Below, piece after piece: positions 45,475 through 54,570 of a stretch of DNA of 64,000 bases; position 1 is the stretch's first letter; each line of letters begins with the position of its first letter. The translations under genes and the position numbers were made by a program. Source of the stretch: Cyclobacterium sp. SYSU L10401. Lineage in GTDB: Bacteria; Bacteroidota; Bacteroidia; Cytophagales; Cyclobacteriaceae. Under the pieces are notes generated by a model that worked only from the letters and a program-made list of their open reading frames with translations, made no database searches and had not been told where the DNA came from. The stretch is taken from the NCBI RefSeq assembly GCF_010993705.1, contig NZ_WOFO01000002.1, positions 1 to 64,000 on the forward strand, given 5' to 3'.

Positions 45475-46716
45475 TTAAGGTTTAACCCTTTCCAAAATCC
45501 CTAAGAGCAGTTCGACTGCGGCCCTGGCAAAAGCCTGATCATTGATATTGGCAGCTATTAGGCTCGTTGTGATTTCCGGATTCAGTTGCCTGGATAAGGT
45601 GTCTTCAAATGCAACCGTACATTTTTTATCAAAAAAAATATTGCCGGGGGCATCCAGCTGGGAAAAACCATTGAGCGGAGTAATGACCGTTATTTTTGAT
45701 TTATCCTGGCTTTTGTTCAGTTTATTCGCAATTTGCTTTGCCATCGCCATATTTTCTGCTTCATTTGTCCGCATCAGGGTTACATCCGGAGCCCATTGAT
45801 AGAAAAGCCTGTCTTTGTATGGCTTCGGAACGGATGATTGGGTGCCAAAATTAACCATGTCCAGGCATCCCGGGGCAAGCACCAGGGGCAGGTTCATTTC
45901 CACCGCCGCATTCAACCTTTCAGGACCGGCACTTAAGATTCCTCCGCAGAGCTCATCTGCCAGCTCGGTAGTGGTCAGGTCCAATACGCCATCAAAAACC
46001 CCTTCGTTGATCAAAGCTTCCATGGCCTTCCCTCCCAAACCATTGGCATGAAAGGCCATTACCTCAAAGCCCTTCTCCTGCAAAATACGGGTACATTCAT
46101 TGACGCAATCCGTTGTATTGCCAAACATGCTGATGGCAATGACACCTTTCGCTTGCTTCATTTGGGTCACCTTCACCCTCGCCATGGCCATAATGGCTGC
46201 TGCGGCCTGGTCAATGATGGGCACAATAATGCTGTTCAATTCAGCCACATCCACGACTGACGGAATAAGGACGATATCCTTCAGACCCACCAGGGAAGAA
46301 ACATCTTTTGTGGCCAGGGTGGATATACAAAGCTTGGGTAGACCCAAGGGCAAGCCCTGCATTCCAGAAAGAGCGAGAAAGGTCCCCCCTCCTCCACCCA
46401 TGGCAATCACCCCTTTAAGCTTGTTTTGTCTGGAATAAGAACTGAGAATTTTTCTCAATCCTTCTCCCATCACTTCAAGGGCGAGTCCCCGGTCTTTCTT
46501 GCTCCTCAATTCCTGAAGTGCCCTGCCCCCATATGCCGCTACCTGATCAGCTTCCAGGTCCACGGGGAAAATATCCGTAGAGCCCATGATACCTGCGTTG
46601 ATGCAAAAAACATTTTCGCCGGTAGCCAGAATCTGTTCCCGGAGCCGGGAAAAAACGGCAGCCTTGGTGTCAAAACAACCCATGATCACTATGGATGGTG
46701 CTGAAGGTAAATTCAT
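45475..46716 (-). CDS. Tm-1-like ATP-binding (UPF0261) protein
   Basis: A 413-aa UPF0261 family protein, corresponding to the N-terminal ATP-binding half of plant Tm-1. Family signatures are MGCFDTKAAVFSRLREQIL near residue 13, AMGGGGGTFLALSGMQGLPLGLPKLCISTLA near 105, FHANGLGGKAMEALI and GVLDLTTTELADELCGG, and late PLNGFSQLDAPGNIF. The full family length is present. Known bacterial members are of unknown function and often occur beside the PEP-hydrolase-like TIM barrel, as here (42159-43016). The two probably form a heteromeric or sequential enzyme. Confidence 0.9.
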   Translation of the reverse strand: MNLPSAPSIVIMGCFDTKAAVFSRLREQILATGENVFCINAGIMGSTDIFPVDLEADQVAAYGGRALQELRSKKDRGLALEVMGEGLRKILSSYSRQNKLKGVIAMGGGGGTFLALSGMQGLPLGLPKLCISTLATKDVSSLVGLKDIVLIPSVVDVAELNSIIVPIIDQAAAAIMAMARVKVTQMKQAKGVIAISMFGNTTDCVNECTRILQEKGFEVMAFHANGLGGKAMEALINEGVFDGVLDLTTTELADELCGGILSAGPERLNAAVEMNLPLVLAPGCLDMVNFGTQSSVPKPYKDRLFYQWAPDVTLMRTNEAENMAMAKQIANKLNKSQDKSKITVITPLNGFSQLDAPGNIFFDKKCTVAFEDTLSRQLNPEITTSLIAANINDQAFARAAVELLLGILERVKP

Positions 46717-46898
46717 TTGATGATTTTATCGATCCAAAGTAAAATTACGATTGAATGTAGCCATTTTACTCCTTTGATTAAAGTATACAGTCATTAAAAA
46801 ACTTTAAACCAAAAGCATTGAATAGGCTTTGATTTTTATCTCATGGCACTAAGGCTTATATTTATAGCTTCACTTTTAAACACCATTAAATTTCAGCG

Positions 46899-49577
46899 AT
46901 GACAACTAACAAGCCCCTCTTCGAAAAAATTTCACGTGACATGGACTTTCTGACCAACTGCTTCCGAAAGGTATTGCAGCAGTTAGGTGAACATGATTTG
47001 GAAAAAATGGTCATCCAAAAAACTGAAGCTATGGAAATCGATCTGGAGGCGGGAGAGTTGGAAGAGAAGCACATTCAGGTCCTCAGCATTTACCTGCAGT
47101 TAATGAATTTAGTAGAGGAAAATGCCGGGGTTCAGATGCGCCGGAAGATGATCAATGAAAATGGTTTTGGGTCCATCCGGGGGTCTTGGGGAGAAACCCT
47201 GCAGCGATGGCAAAAGCAAGGTTTGACAGCCAATCAAATGGCGAAAGCCATTCAACAAATACAGGTCTATCCGGTATTGACTGCCCATCCTACGGAGGCC
47301 AAAAGAAAATCCATCCTGGAGCTTCACCGGGAAATTTACCTGAACCTGGTCAAATTGGAAAACAATGCCTATTCAAAATTTGAAAGGACTGGTTTGGAAA
47401 GGGAAATAGTAGCCCTTCTGGAGCGCTGGTGGAGAACAGGCGAAGTATACCTGGAGAAACCTACCCTTGAAATGGAAAGGAATAACGTGATGCATTATTT
47501 TAGCAAAGTCTTTCCTAAAGCACTGCTCAAGGCCGACCAACAGCTGATGGATAGCTGGTCCGCCATGGGGTTTGACCCCTCCGTTTTTAATGAGGCAGAG
47601 GCCTTTCCTGATTTTCAATTGGGCAGTTGGGTGGGTGGAGACCGGGATGGTCACCCTTATGTCAGTGCCGAACTTACCCAAAACACCTTATTGGAGCATA
47701 GAAAGACAGCCTTATCCCTGATTCTCGGAAACCTGGAATTATTGGGATCAAGAATGAGTTTTTCTGCCATAAGGAATCCGGTCCCGGAATTTTTCAAGGA
47801 AAAAATACAGGAAAAAGCTGCGGCATTAGGTCCGGAAAGTGAGCCTGCCCTAAGCCGCAATCCCAGAGAACCCTGGAGGCAATTTATCAACCTGATGTTG
47901 GTGCAGGCCAGAAACACTTCCCTGCAGCGATGGGATCAAGCAAATTATCCCCATGCCAATGCATTATTGGATGACCTGCATATCCTTAGAAAAAGCCTGT
48001 TAGAAATAGATGCCGGAAATGTGGTCACCCAATTTATTTTACCCCTTGAGAGGCAGATCAAATGTTTTGGGTTTCACCTGGCCCGCCTGGATATCCGGCA
48101 AAACAGCAGCTTTCATGAGAAAGCCATGGAGCAAATCATCGCTGGCACTTTTACCGGTTTAAGCCCTTATTCCTCCTGGACGGAAGCGGAAAAGGTACAG
48201 TTTATCGGTGATGAACTTCAAAGCAACAGGCCATTTGCCTACCCCGGCAAATCCTTTGGTCCGGAAGCAGATAAGGTATTGGCTTGTTTTCAGGTCATTA
48301 GAAACCACATCGATCAGTTTGGTGCTGATGGAATCGGTTCGTTTATCGTCAGCATGACCCGAAGCCTGAGCGACCTTTTGGTGGTCTATTTGTTTTTGCG
48401 AGAGTCCGGTTTGGACAGAAATCACTTTCAGGTAGTTCCGCTGTTTGAAACCATTGAAGATTTACAGGAATCCGGCCGTATTCTGGAAGCTTTCCTCAGC
48501 CATGCTGCCTATCCTAAAAATAACAACCTGCAGGAGATCATGCTGGGTTATAGTGACAGCAATAAGGATGGGGGGATCATGGCCAGCAGGTGGCATATCT
48601 ATCAGGCCGAGCAGGAATTGACTGAGACTGGAAACAAGTATGGAAAAAATCTGCGCTTTTTCCACGGGATAGGAGGAACCATTAGTCGGGGAGGTGGAAA
48701 ATATCACCGTTTTCTGGAAAGCATGCCGCCGGGCAGCCTGCAGGGATCCCTTAAAATTACTGTGCAGGGAGAAACCATTTCCCAGCAGTTTGCCAATCTC
48801 CTCACCGCCGGCTACAACCTGGAAATGCTTTTTTCAGGCACGGCACTTCAGACCTCCTATACCTTGTATCCGGAAAAAAACCGGGAATATCCTGTAACGG
48901 CTTTAGAAAAGCTGTCTGCGTTGGCCCAAAATCATTATCAGGAACTGGTCCGCCATCCTGATTTTCTGGAATTCTATGGACAAGCTACTCCAATCGATGT
49001 GTTGGAACTCAGCAAAATTGGGTCAAGGCCTTCCCGGAGAAGTGGAAAAAGAACATTGGATGACCTGAGAGCCATCCCCTGGGTATTTAGCTGGAGCCAG
49101 TCCAGGTTCAACCTCACGGGTTGGTTTGGTATTGGGACAGCTTTTGAACAATTAAAGAAATCGCATGCTGAAGATTACCGGGAATTAAAATCAAATTCAG
49201 AAACCTGGCCTTTATTAAGGTATATATTGATACAAGTGGAAACGAATTTATTGAATGCCGATGAAGAAATCATGAACCAGTATGCCGGCTTGGTGGAAAA
49301 CCGGGAAACCGGAGTAAAATTCACCAAAAGCATCATGGAAGAACACAAACTGGCACTGGAACATATAGGAGTATTATTGGGAAAGGAAAGAGAGGAAAGA
49401 AGGGCAAGCCTGCTGGACAGTATCCTGCGGAGAAAGAATGCACTACACGGGCTGCACCAATTGCAATTGAAGAACCTCAAAAGTTGGCGGGCTTCCAAAG
49501 AGATCGACTCACCTCTTGTCACCCGCTTGCTGAAAATAACCACCGCTCTGGCCAGCGGCCTGAAGAATACGGGCTGA
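46899..49577 (+). CDS. ppc: Phosphoenolpyruvate carboxylase
   Basis: An 892-aa PEP carboxylase, the anaplerotic enzyme that makes oxaloacetate from PEP and bicarbonate. Catalytic and binding motifs are complete: VLTAHPTEAKRKS near residue 130 (essential histidine), GSWVGGDRDGHPYVS near 245, VVPLFETIEDL, LGYSDSNKDGG near 548, FHGIGGTISRGGGKYH near 590 and GSRPSRR near 708. The C-terminal TGWFGIGTAFEQL region is present, and the chain ends NTG as in the family. Monocistronic; its TGA stop and the next gene's stop share the palindrome TGATCA. Nothing unusual. Confidence 0.96.
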   Translation: MTTNKPLFEKISRDMDFLTNCFRKVLQQLGEHDLEKMVIQKTEAMEIDLEAGELEEKHIQVLSIYLQLMNLVEENAGVQMRRKMINENGFGSIRGSWGETLQRWQKQGLTANQMAKAIQQIQVYPVLTAHPTEAKRKSILELHREIYLNLVKLENNAYSKFERTGLEREIVALLERWWRTGEVYLEKPTLEMERNNVMHYFSKVFPKALLKADQQLMDSWSAMGFDPSVFNEAEAFPDFQLGSWVGGDRDGHPYVSAELTQNTLLEHRKTALSLILGNLELLGSRMSFSAIRNPVPEFFKEKIQEKAAALGPESEPALSRNPREPWRQFINLMLVQARNTSLQRWDQANYPHANALLDDLHILRKSLLEIDAGNVVTQFILPLERQIKCFGFHLARLDIRQNSSFHEKAMEQIIAGTFTGLSPYSSWTEAEKVQFIGDELQSNRPFAYPGKSFGPEADKVLACFQVIRNHIDQFGADGIGSFIVSMTRSLSDLLVVYLFLRESGLDRNHFQVVPLFETIEDLQESGRILEAFLSHAAYPKNNNLQEIMLGYSDSNKDGGIMASRWHIYQAEQELTETGNKYGKNLRFFHGIGGTISRGGGKYHRFLESMPPGSLQGSLKITVQGETISQQFANLLTAGYNLEMLFSGTALQTSYTLYPEKNREYPVTALEKLSALAQNHYQELVRHPDFLEFYGQATPIDVLELSKIGSRPSRRSGKRTLDDLRAIPWVFSWSQSRFNLTGWFGIGTAFEQLKKSHAEDYRELKSNSETWPLLRYILIQVETNLLNADEEIMNQYAGLVENRETGVKFTKSIMEEHKLALEHIGVLLGKEREERRASLLDSILRRKNALHGLHQLQLKNLKSWRASKEIDSPLVTRLLKITTALASGLKNTG

Positions 49578-50828
49578 TCAATGCTGCAAATCCTTGTATT
49601 TTAGCAGGTTCCAATAAAGAAACGCCTCGGAATCATGGCTTATTTTCTCTGCCCAGAGTTTAAAGCTTTTCTGCTGATAAACCCTTGCTGCTATGGATAG
49701 GGGTTTGGCCAAACGGGAATCGTCCTTCTCATGAATCTGTTCATAGGGCCAATCTTTCCCTGACTTTAAATAAGGCACCATAAACTCCAGTGCCCTGCGG
49801 ATACTCCCTCCCTTTGAATTTTCGTACGTCCAAAGATCCAAACCGGTATGGTCAGCTGCTTTGGCGTAGCTCATGATTCCCAGCAGGTTCATGGCACTGT
49901 AGTCCCAGGATCGTGTACGGTCCAGTTCTTTAGGTTGAGACCCGTCTGCCTCGATCATTTCATCCATGATCAAAGGAAGCCCCACCTGAGCCAGGCTGTC
50001 GGCAATCTCCTGCTGGTCTACATAAAGGGCCAGGGGAATGGCCTGGGCAAAATACCAGGTGGTATGGTTATTACCATGGACGGCTTCATCTTTTCCATGG
50101 TCACTATTGATCAGCCAATCCAGGTATTGGGATATCCAATCCTCTAAGCCATTTTCTATTGCTGTATTCCAGTGTTTTGAATCTGAAAGCATGAATAACA
50201 TATCCGGTAATTCGGAAAAAGAGCGGGTATCAATAATCCCTATCCCCCTGCCTTCCGTCCTTCCCGGAATGCGCTGGGCATAGTTCAGATTAGGGTTCAT
50301 TTTACTGTCAGGATCTAAAAACCATGCCTTGAGTAACCTGATGGCATGGGCTGCATAGGCTTCTTCTGCCGAAAAATAGTAAGCTTCACTCAAAGTCCTC
50401 AGGGCACCCATCAGTTTTCCCAGTTCTTCCTTATCCTTGTATTCGTAATATTCCGGATTGATTTCCCCATCCCTTCGGATGTAGGGAAGCCCATCCTCTT
50501 TTTCCGGATCGGGCCACCAGTAGGGACCCATGCTGGTGTAATCGTGTATGTCGCCACTTGGAGGCAACTGGGTTTTATGGGTAACAGAAAAGGGCCCCTC
50601 CAATAATTTTTGATCTGCTTCCCTGAGAAGGGCCTGCAATTCTGGAAATTTCGGCTTTTCCGAAACAAGGGAAACCTGGGTTTTCGCACGGTGCAACATT
50701 TTCCCATCAAGTAAAATGAATTCATCAACTGTAGGCTGGGCTTCCTGCGAGAGGGCAAAAGTTGGCAACAGCAGGAAAATGATCAGGTGATGATACGCAA
50801 TGTTTATCAAATTATTTTGAATTTTCAT
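49578..50828 (-). CDS. Alginate-lyase-family polysaccharide lyase (paralogue 2)
   Basis: A 416-aa secreted member of the alginate lyase superfamily (PF05426-type, PL5/PL38-like (alpha/alpha)6 barrel). A signal peptide precedes the mature segment LSQEAQPTVDEF. Characteristic motifs are YTSMGPYWWPDPEKEDGLPYI near residue 95, MNPNLNYAQRIPG, and the catalytic HGNNHTTWYFAQ near 255. It would cleave a uronic-acid polysaccharide by beta-elimination; the exact polymer (alginate, glucuronan or other) is not readable. It follows its paralogue (50868-52094) after 39 bp and shares most motifs, so the pair arose by tandem duplication. It would supply uronates of the sort the first locus in this window catabolises. 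Confidence 0.88.
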   Translation of the reverse strand: MKIQNNLINIAYHHLIIFLLLPTFALSQEAQPTVDEFILLDGKMLHRAKTQVSLVSEKPKFPELQALLREADQKLLEGPFSVTHKTQLPPSGDIHDYTSMGPYWWPDPEKEDGLPYIRRDGEINPEYYEYKDKEELGKLMGALRTLSEAYYFSAEEAYAAHAIRLLKAWFLDPDSKMNPNLNYAQRIPGRTEGRGIGIIDTRSFSELPDMLFMLSDSKHWNTAIENGLEDWISQYLDWLINSDHGKDEAVHGNNHTTWYFAQAIPLALYVDQQEIADSLAQVGLPLIMDEMIEADGSQPKELDRTRSWDYSAMNLLGIMSYAKAADHTGLDLWTYENSKGGSIRRALEFMVPYLKSGKDWPYEQIHEKDDSRLAKPLSIAARVYQQKSFKLWAEKISHDSEAFLYWNLLKYKDLQH

Positions 50829-50867
50829 GTCATTGGTTCGTTAGGTGGATGCGGGTATTACAAATGG

Positions 50868-52094
50868 CTACTCTTTACTCATCAAATCATATTCGGCCAA
50901 ATCCCAATATATAAATTCGCCATTTCCGGTGATTAACTGATCCGCTATCTTTTTGAATTCCTCATTCTGGTATTTAAAAGCCCCTATGTTAAGGCTGTTT
51001 TTGAGTTTTTCGGGTTCCAGGTCCAAAATTTGCTTGTATTCCCAGCTTTTTTCACCTTTTGCATAGGGAGCCAAAAACGCCAATGCTTCTTTAAGTCCGG
51101 CTCCTTCCTCATTTTTGTACTCCCAAAGATCCCGGCCCAGGTACTCGCATCCTTTTGCAAAATAAAGCATGGCTTTGAGGTTCATGGTACTGTAGTCCCA
51201 GGTCCTGGTTCTTCCCAATTCCTCCGGTTGACCGCCATCTTTGGCGATCATCCGGTCCATGATCATGGGAATGCCCCTTTGAACAAGGCTATCAGCCCTT
51301 TCCAGTTGACCGGAATAAATCATCATGGGAATTAGCTGGGTATAGTACCAGGTAGAATGATTGTTACCATGCACCGCTTCTTCCTTGCCATGTTTGCTGG
51401 TGATCAACCAATTTCCATAGGATCCCAGCCACTCCTTCATGCCTTTTTCGTAGGAGCTTTGCCAATGGCTGGAAGCGGAAAGCAAAGTGATCAAATCAGG
51501 CAACAGCACAAAACTCCGCGTATCAATGATACCTGAACGCCTACCCTCTGTAATTCCGGGAATCCGCTGGCCAAAATTCAAATTAGGGTTCATCCTGGTT
51601 TCGGGATCTAAAAACCAGCTATGCAAAAGAGCAATGGCATGTGCGCCGTACTTTTCTTCTTCCGTAAAATAATAAGCCATGGCCAACACTTCCATGGCGT
51701 TCATCATTTCTTCCAGCACCCATTGGTCCTGGTATTCATAAATTTCAGGATTCGCCTGACCGTCTTTCCTGATATAGGGAAGCCCATCGTCCGTGTCAGG
51801 GTCAGGCCACCAGTAAGTACCCATGCTGATATAATCGTGTTTGTCACCGCTGGGTGGCACTTGTGTTTTATGTACCACAGAAAAGGGTCCCTTCGTCAAC
51901 TTTTCATCAGCCCGGTCCATCAGTTGCTTTAATTCAACCGGAAAAGCTTTATCCTGTTCTGAGGTTAATTTTTGCTTAACTCCCTTGAGCACATCTGCTT
52001 CAAGGATAATGAGTTGCCCTAAGCCCTTACTTTGTGAAATCCCCAGAAAAGGCGTGAAAAGGAGCATCCAAAAGACTATAATTCTTTTAACCAT
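50868..52094 (-). CDS. Alginate-lyase-family polysaccharide lyase (paralogue 1)
   Basis: A 408-aa secreted polysaccharide lyase paralogous to 49578-50828. Signal peptide MVKRIIVFWMLLFTPFLGIS, then YISMGTYWWPDPDTDDGLPYI near residue 90, MNPNLNFGQRIPG, GNWLITSKHGKEEAVHG and the catalytic GNNHSTWYYTQL near 245. The signature and length fit PF05426-type (PL5/PL38-like) enzymes. First gene of the two-gene unit. Substrate specificity is unresolved; the two paralogues could cleave different linkages of one polymer. Confidence 0.88.
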   Translation of the reverse strand: MVKRIIVFWMLLFTPFLGISQSKGLGQLIILEADVLKGVKQKLTSEQDKAFPVELKQLMDRADEKLTKGPFSVVHKTQVPPSGDKHDYISMGTYWWPDPDTDDGLPYIRKDGQANPEIYEYQDQWVLEEMMNAMEVLAMAYYFTEEEKYGAHAIALLHSWFLDPETRMNPNLNFGQRIPGITEGRRSGIIDTRSFVLLPDLITLLSASSHWQSSYEKGMKEWLGSYGNWLITSKHGKEEAVHGNNHSTWYYTQLIPMMIYSGQLERADSLVQRGIPMIMDRMIAKDGGQPEELGRTRTWDYSTMNLKAMLYFAKGCEYLGRDLWEYKNEEGAGLKEALAFLAPYAKGEKSWEYKQILDLEPEKLKNSLNIGAFKYQNEEFKKIADQLITGNGEFIYWDLAEYDLMSKE

Positions 52095-52219
52095 TGCATC
52101 GAATTACTTTTTACCAATGCTCAAAACAATGAAACAGCATGATTTAACGATTCTATTAAACATACTATTTCAGAAAATAAAATTACAATGGGTTTCAAAG
52201 GTGAAATCCAGTAGCTGGC

Positions 52220-52420
52220 CTATTTTTTATCTCGGAAAGTCATTACCAAACCAATGATCAGCAGTACGACGCTAACGATCACAGGTGTCCAATTGGCCGA
52301 ACTGACTGCTATATCCATACCCAGTAGACTGAAACTTTCTGAGTCTTGCATCGCCTGGATGCCAAATACAATGGTGCCAACGGCCCCTAAAATCAATAAA
52401 ATGATGCCTGCGGTTTTCAT
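52220..52420 (-). CDS. Small two-span membrane protein (DUF3185-like)
   Basis: A 66-aa hydrophobic protein. Spans lie at about residues 3-22 (TAGIILLILGAVGTIVFGI) and 43-62 (WTPVIVSVVLLIIGLVM), with a short loop carrying DSESFSLLGMDIAVSS between and a basic tail FRDKK. The layout and N-terminal LILGAVG-type start resemble the DUF3185 family of small membrane proteins with unknown role. Isolated gene with a purine-rich leader. Confidence 0.65.
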   Translation of the reverse strand: MKTAGIILLILGAVGTIVFGIQAMQDSESFSLLGMDIAVSSANWTPVIVSVVLLIIGLVMTFRDKK

Positions 52421-52591
52421 AGTGTTGGGTTAATTGGTGAATTATGTAAAATAAGAAGAAAATAACTGATTATCAATTTAAAAAAATCCGTTGATAATTG
52501 GTACTATTTGATTGTAAAGAATTTGAAAGCATACTATCCAATCAATGATAAATTTACCATCATAAAATTTGATAATGAAAATTATCAAAAA

Positions 52592-53203
52592 CTAATCCAG
52601 ATCTTTAAATACATATTCCAGATCAAGTCGGTATCCAGGGATACTATTGGATTCAATAACATCCCCTGAAGTGAAAAGCCGGGATGGAATATATTTCCCT
52701 GTGGTAAGGGTATAAGTCATGACGGTCTGCTCGTCAGGATGGATAATCCAATATTCCTGCACTCCACTTTCTTCAAATACTTCATATTTGTTTTTCAGTT
52801 CTTTTTTATTGCTTCCGGGAGATAAAATCTCTACAATCAAGTCTGGGGCACCGATGCATCCCATAACATCTAATTTGCTTTTATCACATATTACGCAAAT
52901 GTCTGGTTGGACCACGGTATAAATGTCCTCATTTTTCTTTGATTTTACGGGCAACCTTACATCAAATGGCGCTACGTAAACCTTGCAGGGATGCTTCTCC
53001 AGAAAATTAAACAACTTATTAAAAACCTTTCCGGAGATCTCCTGATGAATCCTTCTTGGCGCAGCCGCAGCAGACCTGAATACCTTGCCTTTAATCAATT
53101 CTACCATTTCATCCAGCTGCCAGGTCAGGTAATCTGCATAGGAATACCTGCCATAGTCCGTAAAAGGTTCTTTGATTTTATTTTTGGTTTCTTCCTCCTC
53201 CAT
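52592..53203 (-). CDS. Uma2-family endonuclease-like protein (paralogue A)
   Basis: About 203 aa of the Uma2/DUF820 family, a PD-(D/E)XK-like nuclease fold. Visible are YSYADYLTWQLDEMVELIKG near the N-terminus, then QPDICVICDKSKLD and APDLIVEILSPGSNKKELK, whose D...E...K spacing is the family catalytic set, followed by YEVFEESGVQEYWIIHPDEQTVMTY. The start at 53203 (MEEEETK) matches the paralogue at 54386; the upstream start would add an unrelated hydrophobic leader. Function in vivo is not established. The paralogous gene lies about 575 bp away beyond two inverted three-hairpin elements. Confidence 0.85.
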   Translation of the reverse strand: MEEEETKNKIKEPFTDYGRYSYADYLTWQLDEMVELIKGKVFRSAAAAPRRIHQEISGKVFNKLFNFLEKHPCKVYVAPFDVRLPVKSKKNEDIYTVVQPDICVICDKSKLDVMGCIGAPDLIVEILSPGSNKKELKNKYEVFEESGVQEYWIIHPDEQTVMTYTLTTGKYIPSRLFTSGDVIESNSIPGYRLDLEYVFKDLD

Positions 53204-53378
53204 TTCACCAAAATACAAAAAAATACCGAATAAAAATAGCCGATTCAATATCAGTTGGGGGAACTAATGGGCACAAATTAAGCTTATCCGGAAAGGGTAT
53301 TTTAGTCCTCATCGTTTCGCCGAATTCATTGTGTTCTAGCCGGAACCCAAGTTCGATCTATTTTGCGTAAAATGGTTC

Positions 53379-53467
53379 AACCCCTTCCGGGGTTTAAGGT
53401 TCGTTTTTGTTAGCTTTTTTCCGTGGGCGGCACCCACGGTTATTGTTGTTCAGGCCCTTCAGGCCTG
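53379..53467 (-). repeat. Three-hairpin element, copy A (minus orientation)
   Basis: Contains three palindromes in the order h3-h2-h1: AACCCCTTCCGGGGTT (53379-53394), CCGTGGG...CCCACGG (53421-53439) and CAGGCC-CTTCA-GGCCTG (53451-53467). Read on the minus strand it has the same layout and linker (AACAACAATAACC) as copy B. Total length 89 bp versus 90 bp for B. Confidence 0.75.
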
Positions 53468-53587
53468 CTTTTACAGAGAAAAATATCATTCGTATGGAAC
53501 GGCATTTAAAGAATTAACTTTTTTTAGTCCTATCAAATGAAGTGAAGTCCGCTATCCCTTCTCCAAAAAAAGCTTTTAATCAACTCC

Positions 53588-53677
53588 GAAGCCTGGAGGG
53601 CTTCAACAATAATAACCCCGGGCGAAACCCGGGGTATATGAGCGGATATATCCTTCCACCAACCCCGGAGAGGGTTG
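53588..53677 (+). repeat. Three-hairpin element, copy B (plus orientation)
   Basis: Hairpins are GAAGCC-TGGAG-GGCTTC (53588-53604), CCCCGGG-CGAAA-CCCGGGG (53616-53634) and CAACCC-CGGAGA-GGGTTG (53660-53677), linked by AACAATAATAA between the first two. Stem bases differ from copy A by compensating changes while the layout is kept, so the structure, not the sequence, appears conserved. Confidence 0.75.
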
Positions 53678-53747
53678 AACATTTTTTCCAAAAAAGCCCG
53701 GAATCAAGTACAAAACCGTTCAAACGAACCAAATTGCCATCTATTAC

Positions 53748-53764
53748 AATCGAACTCAGGTTAG
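53748..53764 (-). repeat. 17-bp end sequence shared with the element at 21406-21628
   Basis: AATCGAACTCAGGTTAG is identical to 21614-21630, the right end of the MITE-like element. Only this end is present here, immediately upstream of the plus-strand end of the second Uma2 gene region. It may be a solo terminal repeat left after excision or deletion. Confidence 0.5.
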
Positions 53765-53777
53765 GAATACCACACCC

Positions 53778-54386
53778 CTAATCCAAGTCCTCAAAAAGCT
53801 CCCTTACATCCAGGTGAAAACCTGCAATGCAGCTGGAAGATACGATATCTCCTCCTGTAAAAAGTCTTGAAGGAATATATTCCCCCTGCCTGAGGGTATA
53901 AACCAGTAAAGTCTGCTCTGAAGGATGAATAACCCAATATTCCTTAACTCCGGATTCTTCGTAAACGATGAATTTGTTATAGATTTCTTTCGGGTTGTTT
54001 CCCGGAGAGAGTATCTCGACTATCAGATCTGGTGCCCCTATACATCCCGCCTCATCCAGCTTTGTCCTGTCAGATACCACGCAGATGTCGGGTTGCACTA
54101 CCGTGAAGATGTCTTCATTTTTTTCCGAATGAGCAGGTAGCCGAACATCAAAAGGGGCCTCGAAAACCTTGCATGTCTTATTTTTCAACAAATAGTACAG
54201 CTGGGAAGCTATTTTCAGGGAGACTTCCTGGTGCTTTCTTCCCGGTGCGGCAGCTGCTTTGAATACTTTACCTTTAATCAACTCCACCATTTCATCTATC
54301 TGCCAGGTCAGGTAATCGGCATAGGAATACGTTCCATAATCGGTAAAGGGTTCCCTAATTTCATTTTTCGCTTCTCCCTGCTTCAT
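53778..54386 (-). CDS. Uma2-family endonuclease-like protein (paralogue B)
   Basis: A 202-aa paralogue of the gene at 52592-53203: the N-terminal FTDYG-x-YSYADYLTWQ-x-DEMVELIKGKVF block is nearly identical, followed by QPDICVVSDRTKLDEAGC, APDLIVEILSPGNNPKEIYNK and YEESGVKEYWVIHPSEQTLLVY. The PD-(D/E)XK-like catalytic positions are all kept. The paralogues probably arose by local duplication, with the inverted three-hairpin elements in the joint. Uma2 proteins are frequent in multicopy in some bacteria; their role is not known. Confidence 0.85.
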   Translation of the reverse strand: MKQGEAKNEIREPFTDYGTYSYADYLTWQIDEMVELIKGKVFKAAAAPGRKHQEVSLKIASQLYYLLKNKTCKVFEAPFDVRLPAHSEKNEDIFTVVQPDICVVSDRTKLDEAGCIGAPDLIVEILSPGNNPKEIYNKFIVYEESGVKEYWVIHPSEQTLLVYTLRQGEYIPSRLFTGGDIVSSSCIAGFHLDVRELFEDLD

Positions 54387-54570
54387 CTGACTATAATACG
54401 AAAAAGAATCAAGTAACTAAAATCCGCAAACCTGTACCGTTTTTCCACCAACAAGAAGCTTTGACTAGAAGAAACCTGACCCGTTTAACCCTCTCTTAAT
54501 CAGTTGAATATTAGATTTTGTCAGGGCCTTTCTTTTCCTGCATTTGGATATACTTATTAAATTTGATTGA

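Larger units (their letters stand above)
53204..53777. other. Intergenic region between Uma2 paralogues, made of inverted repeats
   Basis: 574 bp with no coding potential beyond a short proline-rich plus-strand frame at 53542-53781. It consists largely of two copies of a three-hairpin element in opposite orientation (53379-53467 and 53588-53677) and one end-like 17-mer (53748-53764) shared with the MITE-like element at 21406-21628. This is a hot spot of non-coding mobile or REP-like sequence. Confidence 0.6.
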
